Of a DNA stretch of 64,000 nt, positions 17,408-25,865 are shown in pieces. The translations under genes were made by a program, and so were the position numbers. Below the pieces are notes generated by a model that was not told the DNA's origin, made no database searches, and saw only the letters and a list, made by a program, of their open reading frames with translations. Positions within the stretch are counted from its first letter, which is position 1. Every line of letters begins with the position of its first letter. Source of the stretch: Maricaulis sp048270095 (GTDB lineage Bacteria; Pseudomonadota; Alphaproteobacteria; Caulobacterales; Maricaulaceae); NCBI RefSeq assembly GCF_048270095.1, contig NZ_JBLWTL010000012.1:1-64000 (forward strand). Reading direction: 5' to 3'.

Positions 17408-19136
17408 GGCGGGCATCAATCCAGGCCCGCGCCGCACTCATGGCTTGCGCCAGCGCCGGCTCATAGCTGACCAGCGGCGCGGTGATCTCGAGCGCGACCA
17501 GCTTGTGCTGCACGATTTTCGAGGCGCCCGAGATGATCACCGGCAGCCCGCGCTTGCGGGCCCGGTGGGCCAGGCCCAATATCATGTGGGCCGCGGTTGA
17601 ATCGACGAAGGGCACGGCGGCAAAATCAATGATCAGGACGCGGTGCGTGTCGGCGATGCGTTCCAGCACCGAGCCGATCGAGGCGGCAGCCCCGAAGAAG
17701 AAGGCGCCACTGATCCGGTAGACCAGTATCTCCGCATCCTGCTCGGCGGGGCCCGCCCTGGCATCGGCCGGGGCCGTGATGCGGTCGGGCTTGTCTTCAT
17801 CGACGAAGGGCGTCCAGCTCTCGATCGCCGTCGTCTGCGACATGCGGTGGATGAAGACCACCGAGCCGATGGCAAAACCGACCACGATGGCTTCGGTCAG
17901 ATCGCGGAAAATGGTCAGGCCAAAGGTCGCCAACAGGATCAACGCGTCGGCCCGCGAGGCCCGCAGCAGGATCATGAAGGCGCGTTTCTCCACCATATTC
18001 CACGCCACCAGGGCCAGCACCCCGGCCAGGCAAGCCAGCGGAATGAAGCTCGCCAGCGGCGCGGCGATCAGGATGAAGAGCAGGAGAAATCCGGCATGCA
18101 GGATGCCGGCAACCGGCCCATGTGCCCCGGCGCGGACATTGGTCGCGGTGCGGGCAATTGTGCCGGTGACGCAAATGCCGCCAAACAGGGCCGAGCCGAT
18201 ATTGGCAACGCCTTGCGCGACCAGTTCGCTATTGGAGCGGTGATGCCGCCCGGTCATGCCGTCGGCGACGACGGCCGAGAGCAGGGATTCAATCGAACCC
18301 AAGAGGGCAAAGGCAATCGCGGCGGGCAGGAGTTCGGTCAGCCGTGTCAGCGAGATTGCGGGCATGGACGGCCAGGGCAGGCTGGAGGGAATGCCGCCAA
18401 AGCGCGAACCGATCGTCTCCAGCGGCAGGTTGAAGGCCGCGGTCGCACCGGCAGCCAGGGCGACAGCGATCAGCATGCCCGGCCATTGCGGCCGCCAGTG
18501 CCGGATGCCGATAATCACCAGCACCGTGGCCGCCGACACCGTCACTGTCAGCGCGTCCATGGTTGGAAGGGCGTGCCAGAGCACCGGGAGTTTTTCCAGC
18601 AGGGGCCCGGGTTCGCCGATTGACAGGGTGAGGCCAAGCAATTCCTTGATCTGGCTGGCAAAGATGATGACGGCAATCCCGGCGGTAAAGCCGACCGTGA
18701 CCGGGTAGGGGATGAATTTGATATAGGTGCCCAGTTTGAGAAAACCGATCCCCATCAGGATCACCCCGGCCATCATCGTCGCCAGGATCAGCCCGTCCAT
18801 GCCGAAGGTCTGGGCTGTCGTTGCCATCAGCACGATGAAGGCCCCGGCCGGACCGCCAATCTGGAAGCGGCTGCCGCCGAGCAGGGAGACGAAGAAACCG
18901 CCAATGATCGCGGTAATAATGCCCTGGGCCGGTGAGGCGCCGGCGGCAATCGCGATCGCCATCGACAGCGGCAGCGCGACAATCGCCACGGTCAGGCCGG
19001 CGATGGCATCGCTGCGCAGATGCGTCAGCGTATAACCCTCGCGCAAGACGGTGATCAGCTTGGGCAGGAAAAGCTCGCCCAGCGCTGGCGTGCCCGGCAA
19101 GTCGGGCGGGGTCTTCTTTGGGGTCGTCTCGGTCAT
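17400..19136 (-). CDS. SulP family inorganic anion transporter
   Basis: A 578-residue SLC26/SulP protein: about 12-14 transmembrane helices beginning at DAIAGLTVAIVALPLSMA, the signature region GGSRFQIGGPAGAF, and a C-terminal cytoplasmic STAS domain (about residues 445-560, with VLIIDFAAVPFVDSTAAHM). The family moves sulfate, bicarbonate or other anions; the substrate is not readable here. AGGTGG lies five bases upstream of the ATG at 19136, which is preferred to the GTG at 19142. Confidence 0.93.
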   Translation of the reverse strand: MTETTPKKTPPDLPGTPALGELFLPKLITVLREGYTLTHLRSDAIAGLTVAIVALPLSMAIAIAAGASPAQGIITAIIGGFFVSLLGGSRFQIGGPAGAFIVLMATTAQTFGMDGLILATMMAGVILMGIGFLKLGTYIKFIPYPVTVGFTAGIAVIIFASQIKELLGLTLSIGEPGPLLEKLPVLWHALPTMDALTVTVSAATVLVIIGIRHWRPQWPGMLIAVALAAGATAAFNLPLETIGSRFGGIPSSLPWPSMPAISLTRLTELLPAAIAFALLGSIESLLSAVVADGMTGRHHRSNSELVAQGVANIGSALFGGICVTGTIARTATNVRAGAHGPVAGILHAGFLLLFILIAAPLASFIPLACLAGVLALVAWNMVEKRAFMILLRASRADALILLATFGLTIFRDLTEAIVVGFAIGSVVFIHRMSQTTAIESWTPFVDEDKPDRITAPADARAGPAEQDAEILVYRISGAFFFGAAASIGSVLERIADTHRVLIIDFAAVPFVDSTAAHMILGLAHRARKRGLPVIISGASKIVQHKLVALEITAPLVSYEPALAQAMSAARAWIDARHE

Positions 19137-19200
19137 GTCCACCTGCCTGGGTCAGGCGGCGGGATCGTCGGCATCAGTCGGCGGTCGCCGTCGCGAAAAA

Positions 19201-19485
19201 CTAGTTGGTCGTTGAAGTCTCATGGATTGGCGGCGATTTGAGCCGCACGCCGCGCCCGGTGCCCTGACTGGGCGCCTGCTCACCGATCAGCTCGACGCCG
19301 AGGGCCTCAAGCGCCTCGACCACGCGGACCAGGGACGAGACCACGCCGCGCACATTGCCGTCGCTGGCCTCCATGCGCTGGATGGTCGGGACCGAGACGC
19401 CGGCCTGGGCCGCCAGCGTCTTCTGGTCGATACCGAGCAGGGCGCGCGCCGCGCGCATCTGGGCCGAAGTGATCATGATCGCCAT
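19201..19485 (-). CDS. XRE family transcriptional regulator
   Basis: A 94-residue Cro/CI-type protein. The helix-turn-helix covers about residues 8-62, with QKTLAAQAGVSVPTIQRME as turn and recognition helix; the last 25 residues are a polar tail. No toxin gene or phage gene is adjacent, so it looks like a free-standing regulator. A 17-bp near-perfect palindrome overlapping its probable -35 region suggests autorepression. MITSAQM at 19476 is an alternative start. Confidence 0.88.
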   Translation of the reverse strand: MAIMITSAQMRAARALLGIDQKTLAAQAGVSVPTIQRMEASDGNVRGVVSSLVRVVEALEALGVELIGEQAPSQGTGRGVRLKSPPIHETSTTN

Positions 19486-19503
19486 TTTCCCTATTGATAC
19501 TCA

Positions 19504-19537
19504 AGCATACACATGAAACATGATATTTCAAACATCA
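19504..19537 (-). promoter_or_regulatory. Candidate promoter and operator of the XRE gene
   Basis: TGATATTTCAAACATCA at 19521-19537 is a 17-bp palindrome with seven of eight pairs matching. The minus-strand -35 candidate TTGAAA (19531-19526) lies inside it, 16 bases from TATGCT (19509-19504). A repressor on the palindrome would block this promoter, the usual layout for XRE autoregulation. Confidence 0.5.
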
Positions 19538-19641
19538 TCATTGTTGCTTCAGCTGCATTCCCCCGCCCATGAACCTTGCGCGCTTGAACAATCGTCCGCT
19601 CTCGCCCAATCTGGCCGGGATATTTCGGGTTTTTCAGACCA

Positions 19642-20229
19642 ATGGGGAAATTCATGTCCAGCTTCGATCGCTTCGTAAAAGCCGTGCCGGCAGGTTCGCT
19701 CCTGCTCGCCGCGGCGTTGCTCGTCTCCTGCGGGGGCGTGGAGGGCGACCAGGCGCCTGCAGCCCCGGACGCGGCCACGCCTGCCGGGATTGTCGAGCCT
19801 GCGACCGGGGCGGACGGCCAGGCGGCGGACAGCCAGGCGTCGGACGGGCCCGCGGCTGTTATCGAACCCGTCCCGCTTGAGCCCGCTCCGGCCGTGCCGG
19901 GCAAGGGGCCCACCCCATCGGCATCGGTGGCCGAGCCCGCCTATGTCGGCACCTGGGGCGTCGATCTGGCGCAATGCAGCGACACCCAGGAATATGAGTG
20001 GGCCCCGATGGTCCTGCGCGCCGACGGCTATGACCAGTACGAGGCCCATTGCGATTTCGAGCTTGTGGACCAGACGGGCCCGGCGCAATGGCACATCACC
20101 GGCCATTGCAGCGTCGAGGGCGATGAGCAACCGCTCGATTATAATATGGCGATCGTGGACGGAGATCTCGTCCACTGGTCCGGCGATGCCCGCAAGGACG
20201 CCTGGACGCTGGTGCGGTGTCCGGAATAG
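19642..20229 (+). CDS. Hypothetical lipoprotein
   Basis: A 195-residue protein with a signal peptide and lipobox LLVSCGG (Cys near residue 30). An Ala/Pro/Asp-rich low-complexity linker (about residues 35-95) precedes a compact domain with four cysteines (LAQCSDTQ, AHCDFEL, GHCSVEG, VRCPE), which could form two disulfides in the periplasm. The domain resembles small secreted alphaproteobacterial proteins of unknown function. The start could be MSSF at 19654. It is divergent from the XRE gene. Confidence 0.75.
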   Translation: MGKFMSSFDRFVKAVPAGSLLLAAALLVSCGGVEGDQAPAAPDAATPAGIVEPATGADGQAADSQASDGPAAVIEPVPLEPAPAVPGKGPTPSASVAEPAYVGTWGVDLAQCSDTQEYEWAPMVLRADGYDQYEAHCDFELVDQTGPAQWHITGHCSVEGDEQPLDYNMAIVDGDLVHWSGDARKDAWTLVRCPE

Positions 20230-20346
20230 GGGGCGTGCGGCATCGACCTGATCCCTGTTGCGTGAAGCCGATTCACCGCTAGGGTTGCAAAGGCAATGGG
20301 GAATCCGGTCTTGGCGTGCAGATTGAAACTCGCAGGCAGGTCCGCG

Positions 20347-20375
20347 CCCGCCCGCCACCCTGATGGCGGGGCGGG
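20347..20375 (+). promoter_or_regulatory. GC-rich hairpin abutting the cdsA-like start codon
   Basis: CCCGCCCGCCA (20347-20357) pairs with TGGCGGGGCGGG (20364-20375) with one bulged G and a six-base loop. The GTG start follows at once at 20376. If the start is right, the G-rich arm that would serve as ribosome site is held in the stem. Confidence 0.45.
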
Positions 20376-21326
20376 GTGAATCCGTTCGCCCCGCTACCTG
20401 CACCGCTCGGCGCCGGCTTTGCCGGCCTGCTGCTGCTTCTACTCGCAGGCAGTCTCGCGGCGGTCATCCTGCCGCGTGTGCAACCGGGTCGCTGGAGCGA
20501 TCTCGGTCCGCGCATGCGCAGCTGGTGGCTGATTTGCGGCGTGATCGGCGGCGCCCTTCTGGCCGGCTGGCAGGCCTTCACGATTGTCTTCGCCCTTGTC
20601 AGTTTCGTTGCCCTGCGCGAATTCCTCACCCTGGCGCCGACCCGGCGTGAGGACCGTCTGGTGGTGCTGGTGGTCTATGCCTCGATCCTGATCAGCTATT
20701 GGGCGATCTGGATCGATAATTACGCTTATTTCCTGGTGATCGTGCCGATTTACGTCTTCGTGGGGACGGCGGTGATGATGACCCTGCTCGGACGGACGGA
20801 CGGGTTTCTGGCGACGATCGGGGTGATGCATTGGGGCGTGATCGTATGCGTCTACAATCTCGGTCATGTCGCATTTCTGATGCGTACACCGGCGGCGGAG
20901 GTGCCGCAGGCGGGCGCGGCCGGGCTGGTTTTCTTCCTGATATTCATCACCCAGTTCAATGATGTCGCCCAATATGTGTGGGGAAAGGCGTTGGGCCGCC
21001 ACAAGATCATCCCGACCGTCAGTCCGAACAAGACCTGGGAAGGCGCCATCGGCGGTTTTGTGACGACGGCGATTGTCTTCGTCGTGCTGGCGCCATTTTT
21101 TACACCGCTGGCCTTCTGGCCCAGCGTGCTGATCGGAGCGGTCTTGCCGGTGCTCGGTTTTTTTGGCGATATCACCATGTCGGCGATCAAGCGCGATCTG
21201 GGCGTGAAGGACACCAGTCTCTTCCTGCCCGGCCATGGCGGCGTCCTCGACCGGCTCGACAGTTTGATGTTCACCGCGCCCTGGTATTTTCACATGCTGG
21301 CGATCTTCGCCCTGGAGCGGTTCTAG
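20376..21326 (+). CDS. Phosphatidate cytidylyltransferase (CdsA family)
   Basis: A 316-residue polytopic protein that would make CDP-diacylglycerol from phosphatidic acid and CTP. The CdsA signature is complete near the C-terminus: SAIKRDLGVKD, then PGHGGVLDRLDS, preceded by SPNKTWEGAIGG. About eight membrane helices are visible. The start is a GTG directly behind a stable hairpin. It is followed without a gap by an acyltransferase and then a CDP-alcohol phosphatidyltransferase, so it is more likely an accessory CdsA of a dedicated lipid module (compare E. coli YnbB with YnbA) than the main housekeeping copy. Confidence 0.93.
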   Translation: MNPFAPLPAPLGAGFAGLLLLLLAGSLAAVILPRVQPGRWSDLGPRMRSWWLICGVIGGALLAGWQAFTIVFALVSFVALREFLTLAPTRREDRLVVLVVYASILISYWAIWIDNYAYFLVIVPIYVFVGTAVMMTLLGRTDGFLATIGVMHWGVIVCVYNLGHVAFLMRTPAAEVPQAGAAGLVFFLIFITQFNDVAQYVWGKALGRHKIIPTVSPNKTWEGAIGGFVTTAIVFVVLAPFFTPLAFWPSVLIGAVLPVLGFFGDITMSAIKRDLGVKDTSLFLPGHGGVLDRLDSLMFTAPWYFHMLAIFALERF

Positions 21327-21965
21327 ATGCTGCAACTGGTGCGCCGTCTGATCCTGGTCCTGCTCGTGAAGCCCTTCGCCTGGCTGATTATCGGGTTTGA
21401 TGTGCGCGGCCGCGACAATCTCCCGGTGACGGGACCGGCGATGATCGCCGCCAACCATAACAGCCATATCGACACGCTGCTGCTGATCTGTCTCTTCCCT
21501 TCCGCCAGCCTGGCGAAGATCCGGCCGGTCGCGGCGGCGGACCATTTCCTCAAGACGCCGTTCTCAAGCTGGTTCTACCAACGCGTTGTCGGCATCCTGC
21601 CCATCACCCGCACCGGCGCGGGCCGGAGCGATGTCCTGGCAGGCTGCAAGGCGGCCCTGGCTCGCGGCGAGATTCTGCTGATCTTCCCGGAAGGGACGCG
21701 CGGCAAGGCCGAGGAGATGGGTGATTTCAAGGCCGGCATTGCCCGCCTTGCCGAAGAGTTCCCGCAGGCACCCATCACGCCGGTCTACTTGCAGGGGGCC
21801 GGGCGGGTTCTGCCGCGCGGGGCCCGCTTTCTCGTACCCTTCAATTGCAGCGCCATCATCGGTGCCCCCTTCACCTGGCCAGGTAATCGCGCCGCCTTCA
21901 TGGACCAGGTCAAGACGACGATCGAAACCCTGCGCAAGGATGCGCCGCCGCTGCGCTGGCTGTGA
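21327..21965 (+). CDS. 1-acyl-sn-glycerol-3-phosphate acyltransferase family protein (PlsC-like)
   Basis: A 212-residue acyltransferase with the catalytic HX4D motif in AANHNSHIDTLL, the glycerophosphate-binding FPEGTRGKAEE block and an N-terminal hydrophobic helix. It would acylate lysophosphatidic acid or another lysolipid at the membrane. The ATG follows the CdsA stop codon directly, which indicates translational coupling. Confidence 0.92.
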   Translation: MLQLVRRLILVLLVKPFAWLIIGFDVRGRDNLPVTGPAMIAANHNSHIDTLLLICLFPSASLAKIRPVAAADHFLKTPFSSWFYQRVVGILPITRTGAGRSDVLAGCKAALARGEILLIFPEGTRGKAEEMGDFKAGIARLAEEFPQAPITPVYLQGAGRVLPRGARFLVPFNCSAIIGAPFTWPGNRAAFMDQVKTTIETLRKDAPPLRWL

Positions 21966-21999
21966 GCGCATCCTTGTCCGATTTCAAACGGAGACACCC

Positions 22000-22542
22000 A
22001 TGATTTCCAATGCCGTCACCCTGTTCCGGATGGGCCTGGTGCTGCCGCTCTTCTACCTGCTCGCGACCGGCGGGCCGGGATGGACCGCGCTGGCATTCTA
22101 TCTCGGATCGGGCCTGCTCGACATCGTTGATGGCAAGCTCGCCCGCGGGCTTGGCGAAAGCTCAGCCATGGGCGCGATGCTCGATCTTGTGGCCGACCGA
22201 CTATTGACCCTCGCTGCGGTTGCCGGCTTGCTGGTCTATGGCGACCTCGGTCTGGCCGCGGCCTGTGGTGCGGTCGTCCTGGTTGCACGATGCAATATCG
22301 TCGCCTCGTTTGGGGAGGCGCTGGCGGCCCGTTTGGTGCTGGCATCCTCGCGCTTCGAATACCCCAAGATAGTGCTCAGCTTTGCCGGACTGGGTCTGGC
22401 GATGGTGCCACTGGACCTGGTACCCGGCACGCAAATCGCGCTGTCCCCCATTTCCGAAGCACTGATCGTGCTCGCCGCGGCGCTGACCCTGGTGACGCTG
22501 GCTGGCTATGCGCGCCAGACCGTGCGCGCATTGGCGGGGTAG
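22000..22542 (+). CDS. CDP-alcohol phosphatidyltransferase family protein
   Basis: A 180-residue integral membrane enzyme with the full family signature: Asp-x2-Asp-Gly-x2-Ala-Arg-x8-Gly-x3-Asp-x3-Asp at DIVDGKLARG through MLDLVADR. It joins CDP-diacylglycerol to an alcohol such as glycerol-3-phosphate, inositol phosphate or another head group; the acceptor is not deducible. GGAG lies seven bases before the ATG. With CdsA and PlsC upstream, it completes a three-step route from lysophosphatidate to a finished phospholipid. Confidence 0.9.
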   Translation: MISNAVTLFRMGLVLPLFYLLATGGPGWTALAFYLGSGLLDIVDGKLARGLGESSAMGAMLDLVADRLLTLAAVAGLLVYGDLGLAAACGAVVLVARCNIVASFGEALAARLVLASSRFEYPKIVLSFAGLGLAMVPLDLVPGTQIALSPISEALIVLAAALTLVTLAGYARQTVRALAG

Positions 22543-22695
22543 GGCCGGCCTTGCGGACCTGTCCCGGCGCGTGCCGCCCTCGGTAAATAATCGGAATAAT
22601 CGGGGACATACACCAATTAATCGCCACATCCCTGTTCCAGTTCAAACATGTGCGCCCCGGTGCACACCCTCCCATAAATCTCTTGCCAGCAGCGG

Positions 22696-22777
22696 GCCCT
22701 GCGAGCTTCAGCGCGTCAAGGCCGCCTTCGGCGCCGCGTTGCGGGCATGCGCCTTGACGCGCTGAAGCTCGCAGGGC
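22696..22777. repeat. Perfect 27-bp inverted repeat
   Basis: Arms 22696-22722 and 22751-22777 are perfect inverted copies around a 28-base loop. Pairing continues outward with mismatches for tens of bases (AAATCTC-TGCC on one side against its complement on the other), so the structure is larger than a terminator and looks like the heart of a palindromic element. Confidence 0.8.
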
Positions 22778-23449
22778 GAAATCTCGGCATGAGATTTTTG
22801 GTGGGGCTGGGCGCAACGGGCGCCGCGTTCTCACTACACACAACATTGGCGAGACGTGCGTCGGCAAGCCTGGCTGCTGGACCCCGCCCCCGGCGGGATA
22901 CCTTGTCCGCCCCCGGGGCTGCGCGGTTATAATCGCGGCAGTTTCGCTCTTTGACATCGTCGATCGATCACCACAAACGCGTTCGCGCCGCGCCAGGCGC
23001 GCAGCCCGGCGGCCGGCCCGACCTTGCGGCAAGGACGGCTTTGCGATGGCACGGTGATAGTCTCTGCCGTGTGCCCTGTCATGGTGTCCGGGCCTGTACA
23101 GGCAGAGTAATCGCCCTCCAGTGACAGGGTGACAGACTGGCAGAGTGTTTTCTGCAAAATCCGGACATATGTGAAATGGGACCGCCGACAGACCGTTCCT
23201 TGATTGGATCGGTCTGGTCGCCCGGAGAATATCCGGTTTCCTTGAAACCGGCGCGGTGGGCGCGCCAACCGCTCCAATCAATACACAAGGTTCTTCCCCC
23301 GGATTCATTCCGGGGCCTACCGGAGGGGAATCCAGCCAGGCTACCAACCGCTGGTCGGCCCCGGAATTCGCTTCGCTCCTCCGGGGAAATGATGTGTTTG
23401 GGGTTGGTGGCAACCGCCAACCTATCCCCGCCCACTGCCAATTATCCCA

Positions 23450-23532
23450 CGTCATCCTGACGTCAGTCAGGACCTCGATATCGCAGGCTCCGCACCTGTC
23501 ACGTCGAGGTCCCGGCTTTCGTCAGGATGACG
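23450..23532. repeat. Imperfect inverted repeat, dispersed REP-like element copy B
   Basis: Arms 23450-23478 and 23504-23532 match at 25 of 29 positions. The outer part, CGTCATCCTGACG, is shared with copy A at 173-287 allowing one or two changes. It lies just after the end of the amidohydrolase gene, read on the minus strand, where it could also act as a transcript-stabilising or terminating structure. Confidence 0.7.
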
Positions 23533-23558
23533 GAGTTTTATAGGCTCAACCCTGTAAC

Positions 23559-25625
23559 CTACTGCGCCGTCATCACATTCGGCACTTCGGTAAACGGCCG
23601 GATGCCAAACTCCGGATAGATTTCGCTCGGGTAGTAAATCACCCCGTTGGACGACACCATCGAGATGGTCTTGATCGCCGCGAGGTCCTGGGTCGGATCG
23701 CCCGGGATGAGGAAGAAATCGGCCAGCATGCCCGGCGCGATTGTGCCGAGCTCGTCATCGACGCCGAGATATTCGGCCATGCCATGGCTGGCCCAGGCGA
23801 GGATTTCCGGGGCGGTCATGCCGGTGCGCTGATACAGTTCCAGTTCGCGGTGCAGGGTGAAGGAGCCGCCCAGATCGGTGCCGGGGACGATGAAAATGCC
23901 GGCTTCGCGCATCATCGAGATCGTGGTCAGGATCTGGTCGAAGGCGCCGCGATAATTGGCGTCATCCTCGGCATTGGCGATATCGGCCCAGGCGGCGCGG
24001 GCGCTGCGCTGTTCGTCGACCGGCATATGGTCAATATAATCGACAACACCGGGGGTCAGCTCACCATTGCGCGACAGCAGCAAGGCCTCATGGATCGCCA
24101 GGGTCGGATCGATCGCGACGCCGCGTGTCGCCATCGCATTGATGGTGTTCTGAACCGGCTCGCTGGTGAGATCGAGCGCCGGCAGGCGGCGCAGCGCGGT
24201 CAGGCGCAGCAGCTCACGCGTGTCCTCGCCCTCTTCAAGCACCCAGCCGAGCATGACCTGGTTGATATGGGTCATCTCGTCATAGCCGGCCGCGATCATG
24301 GCATCGGCATTGGTGAAGGCGGGGACATGGCCGGAAACGCGCAGGCCGCGCTCATGGGCGCGCGCGATCATGGCGGGAACCCAGTCGGGATTCATCGAGT
24401 TGTAGATCTTGATCTGGATGAAATCGCCGGCATCGGCATAGGTGTCGACGGCGGCAACGGCCTCCGCCTCGCTATTGACCAGGATGCCATTATTGGAGCT
24501 GAACGGGCTTTGCCCCTCGATAAAGCCGCTGCGGAAGACGCGTGGTCCGGCCAGCTCGCCCGCTTCAATGCGGTTGATCAGGGCGCCGAGGACCTCATTA
24601 TTATTGCCCATATCGCGCACGCTGGTGACGCCGGCGGCGATGTTGAGCACGGCACTGGTCTCGCCCATATGGGCGTGCATTTCGAACAGGCCGGCGATGA
24701 GCGATCCGCCACCGCCGTCGATCTCGACCTCACCGGCAGCGGTTGGCACATCGAGCGCATCAATGGCAGCGATCCGCTCGCCCTCGACCACGACCGAGAC
24801 CGGGGCGCCGAGCGCCTGGGAGGCCGGGTCGAAGACGCGCACATTGCGGATCCGGACCGGGGCGCCGTAATCATGCGCCGTGCGTGACTGGATATCCTCC
24901 AGCCGTGCCGCGCCATAGCTGGCGGCGAGGGCGCGCAGACGTTCGTCTTCGGCCTCATAGCCGGTTTCCAGGATGGCGAAGCGCGGCGTGATCAGGGCGA
25001 AGAAGGCGCGCCCGTCCATCAGGATATAGGTCGGATCCAGGCTGGTGCCGGTCATGGCATAGCTGGTGACCAGGCGCTGGTTTTCGCCGTCGCTGACCGG
25101 CAATTGCCCGATCTCGTTCAGCTGCAGCGCGCCGCCGGGAATGGCGTTGAGGGAGGCGTCGCTTGTGTCCATCAGGGCGCGCGCGGCGATCGCCAGCCAA
25201 TAGGGGCTGGCATTCTGGGGCACGTAGAAGGCCTCGCCCTCGATGACGGCTGCATCGCTGCCGGTGGCATCAGTCCAGCTGGCCTGGTCGTCCTCGAATT
25301 CGAAGCGCTCCGAGATCGGATTGCCGAAGGTCGAGGCACCTTCAATCGTCCAATGTGTCGGCAAGCCGGCGGCGCTAAGCGCCACGGTTTCGGAGATGGT
25401 CGGGCCGCGGCCATTATTGCGGTACTCGTACTCGACGCCATAGCCGGTTTCGGAGGCGGTGATCTCAAGCGCACCGATGTCGGTGCCACCAACCAGCACG
25501 GTGAAGCGCGAGGCCTCGGTTGCGGCGGCCGCGGTTTCGGTGTCCGGCGTGGTTCCGGACTTGCCACAGGCCACGAGGCTCGCGGCGAGCGCCAGGGCGA
25601 GGCCGATTTTGGACGATGCGTGCAT
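23559..25625 (-). CDS. Amidohydrolase family lipoprotein (imidazolonepropionase/prolidase-like)
   Basis: A 688-residue secreted metal hydrolase. The lipobox is VACGKS (Cys about residue 20). A beta-rich N-terminal region of about 250 residues precedes the amidohydrolase barrel, where the binuclear metal ligands appear in order: His-x-His in MHAHMGE, a probable carbamylated Lys in QIKIYNS, His in SGHVPAF and THINQ, and Asp in PGTDLGG. Enzymes of this subgroup hydrolyse dipeptides or cyclic amides; the substrate is unknown. GGGGGA lies seven bases before the ATG at 25625, so the longer frame to 25670 is not used. Confidence 0.9.
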   Translation of the reverse strand: MHASSKIGLALALAASLVACGKSGTTPDTETAAAATEASRFTVLVGGTDIGALEITASETGYGVEYEYRNNGRGPTISETVALSAAGLPTHWTIEGASTFGNPISERFEFEDDQASWTDATGSDAAVIEGEAFYVPQNASPYWLAIAARALMDTSDASLNAIPGGALQLNEIGQLPVSDGENQRLVTSYAMTGTSLDPTYILMDGRAFFALITPRFAILETGYEAEDERLRALAASYGAARLEDIQSRTAHDYGAPVRIRNVRVFDPASQALGAPVSVVVEGERIAAIDALDVPTAAGEVEIDGGGGSLIAGLFEMHAHMGETSAVLNIAAGVTSVRDMGNNNEVLGALINRIEAGELAGPRVFRSGFIEGQSPFSSNNGILVNSEAEAVAAVDTYADAGDFIQIKIYNSMNPDWVPAMIARAHERGLRVSGHVPAFTNADAMIAAGYDEMTHINQVMLGWVLEEGEDTRELLRLTALRRLPALDLTSEPVQNTINAMATRGVAIDPTLAIHEALLLSRNGELTPGVVDYIDHMPVDEQRSARAAWADIANAEDDANYRGAFDQILTTISMMREAGIFIVPGTDLGGSFTLHRELELYQRTGMTAPEILAWASHGMAEYLGVDDELGTIAPGMLADFFLIPGDPTQDLAAIKTISMVSSNGVIYYPSEIYPEFGIRPFTEVPNVMTAQ

Positions 25626-25865
25626 GAGAATTCCCCCGAATATGATTGGATTTATGCCCAGCACTAACACCGAATCCCGGCGCTGTCAGCGCAGCGCGGC
25701 CGGGGCCGGTCCCCGCCGGACCAGGCTATGCGCTCATGCCGTCCGGGCCTGACCCGGCGATGGCGATGATAATCGTCGTCATCGCCGTGTCATTTCACCC
25801 GTTTTACGGAAATTTCCAGTCCTCGCCCGATTGAGCTTTGCCGCGGGCGCGCGCACCATGTCCTC

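Larger units (their letters stand above)
22543..23558. other. Gene-free region rich in inverted repeats
   Basis: About 1 kb with no credible gene; the open frames here, including a 359-codon one on the minus strand, have no protein character and run through palindromes. Contents are: a GGGGACATACACCAATTAA motif at about 22602-22620 that resembles sequences often seen beside REP-associated transposase elements (recollection); a perfect 27-bp inverted repeat at 22696-22777; several imperfect inverted pairs such as TTGATTGGA near 23200 and its complement near 23275; and a REP-like palindrome at 23450-23532. Confidence 0.6.

Noticed and set aside
19201..19485. XRE protein as antitoxin of a toxin-antitoxin pair
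   Set aside because: No small toxin-like gene lies on either side; the neighbours are a SulP transporter and a lipoprotein.
22376..23455. 359-codon minus-strand frame in the gene-free region
   Set aside because: It has no domain or compositional support and runs through palindromes and into the phosphatidyltransferase gene.
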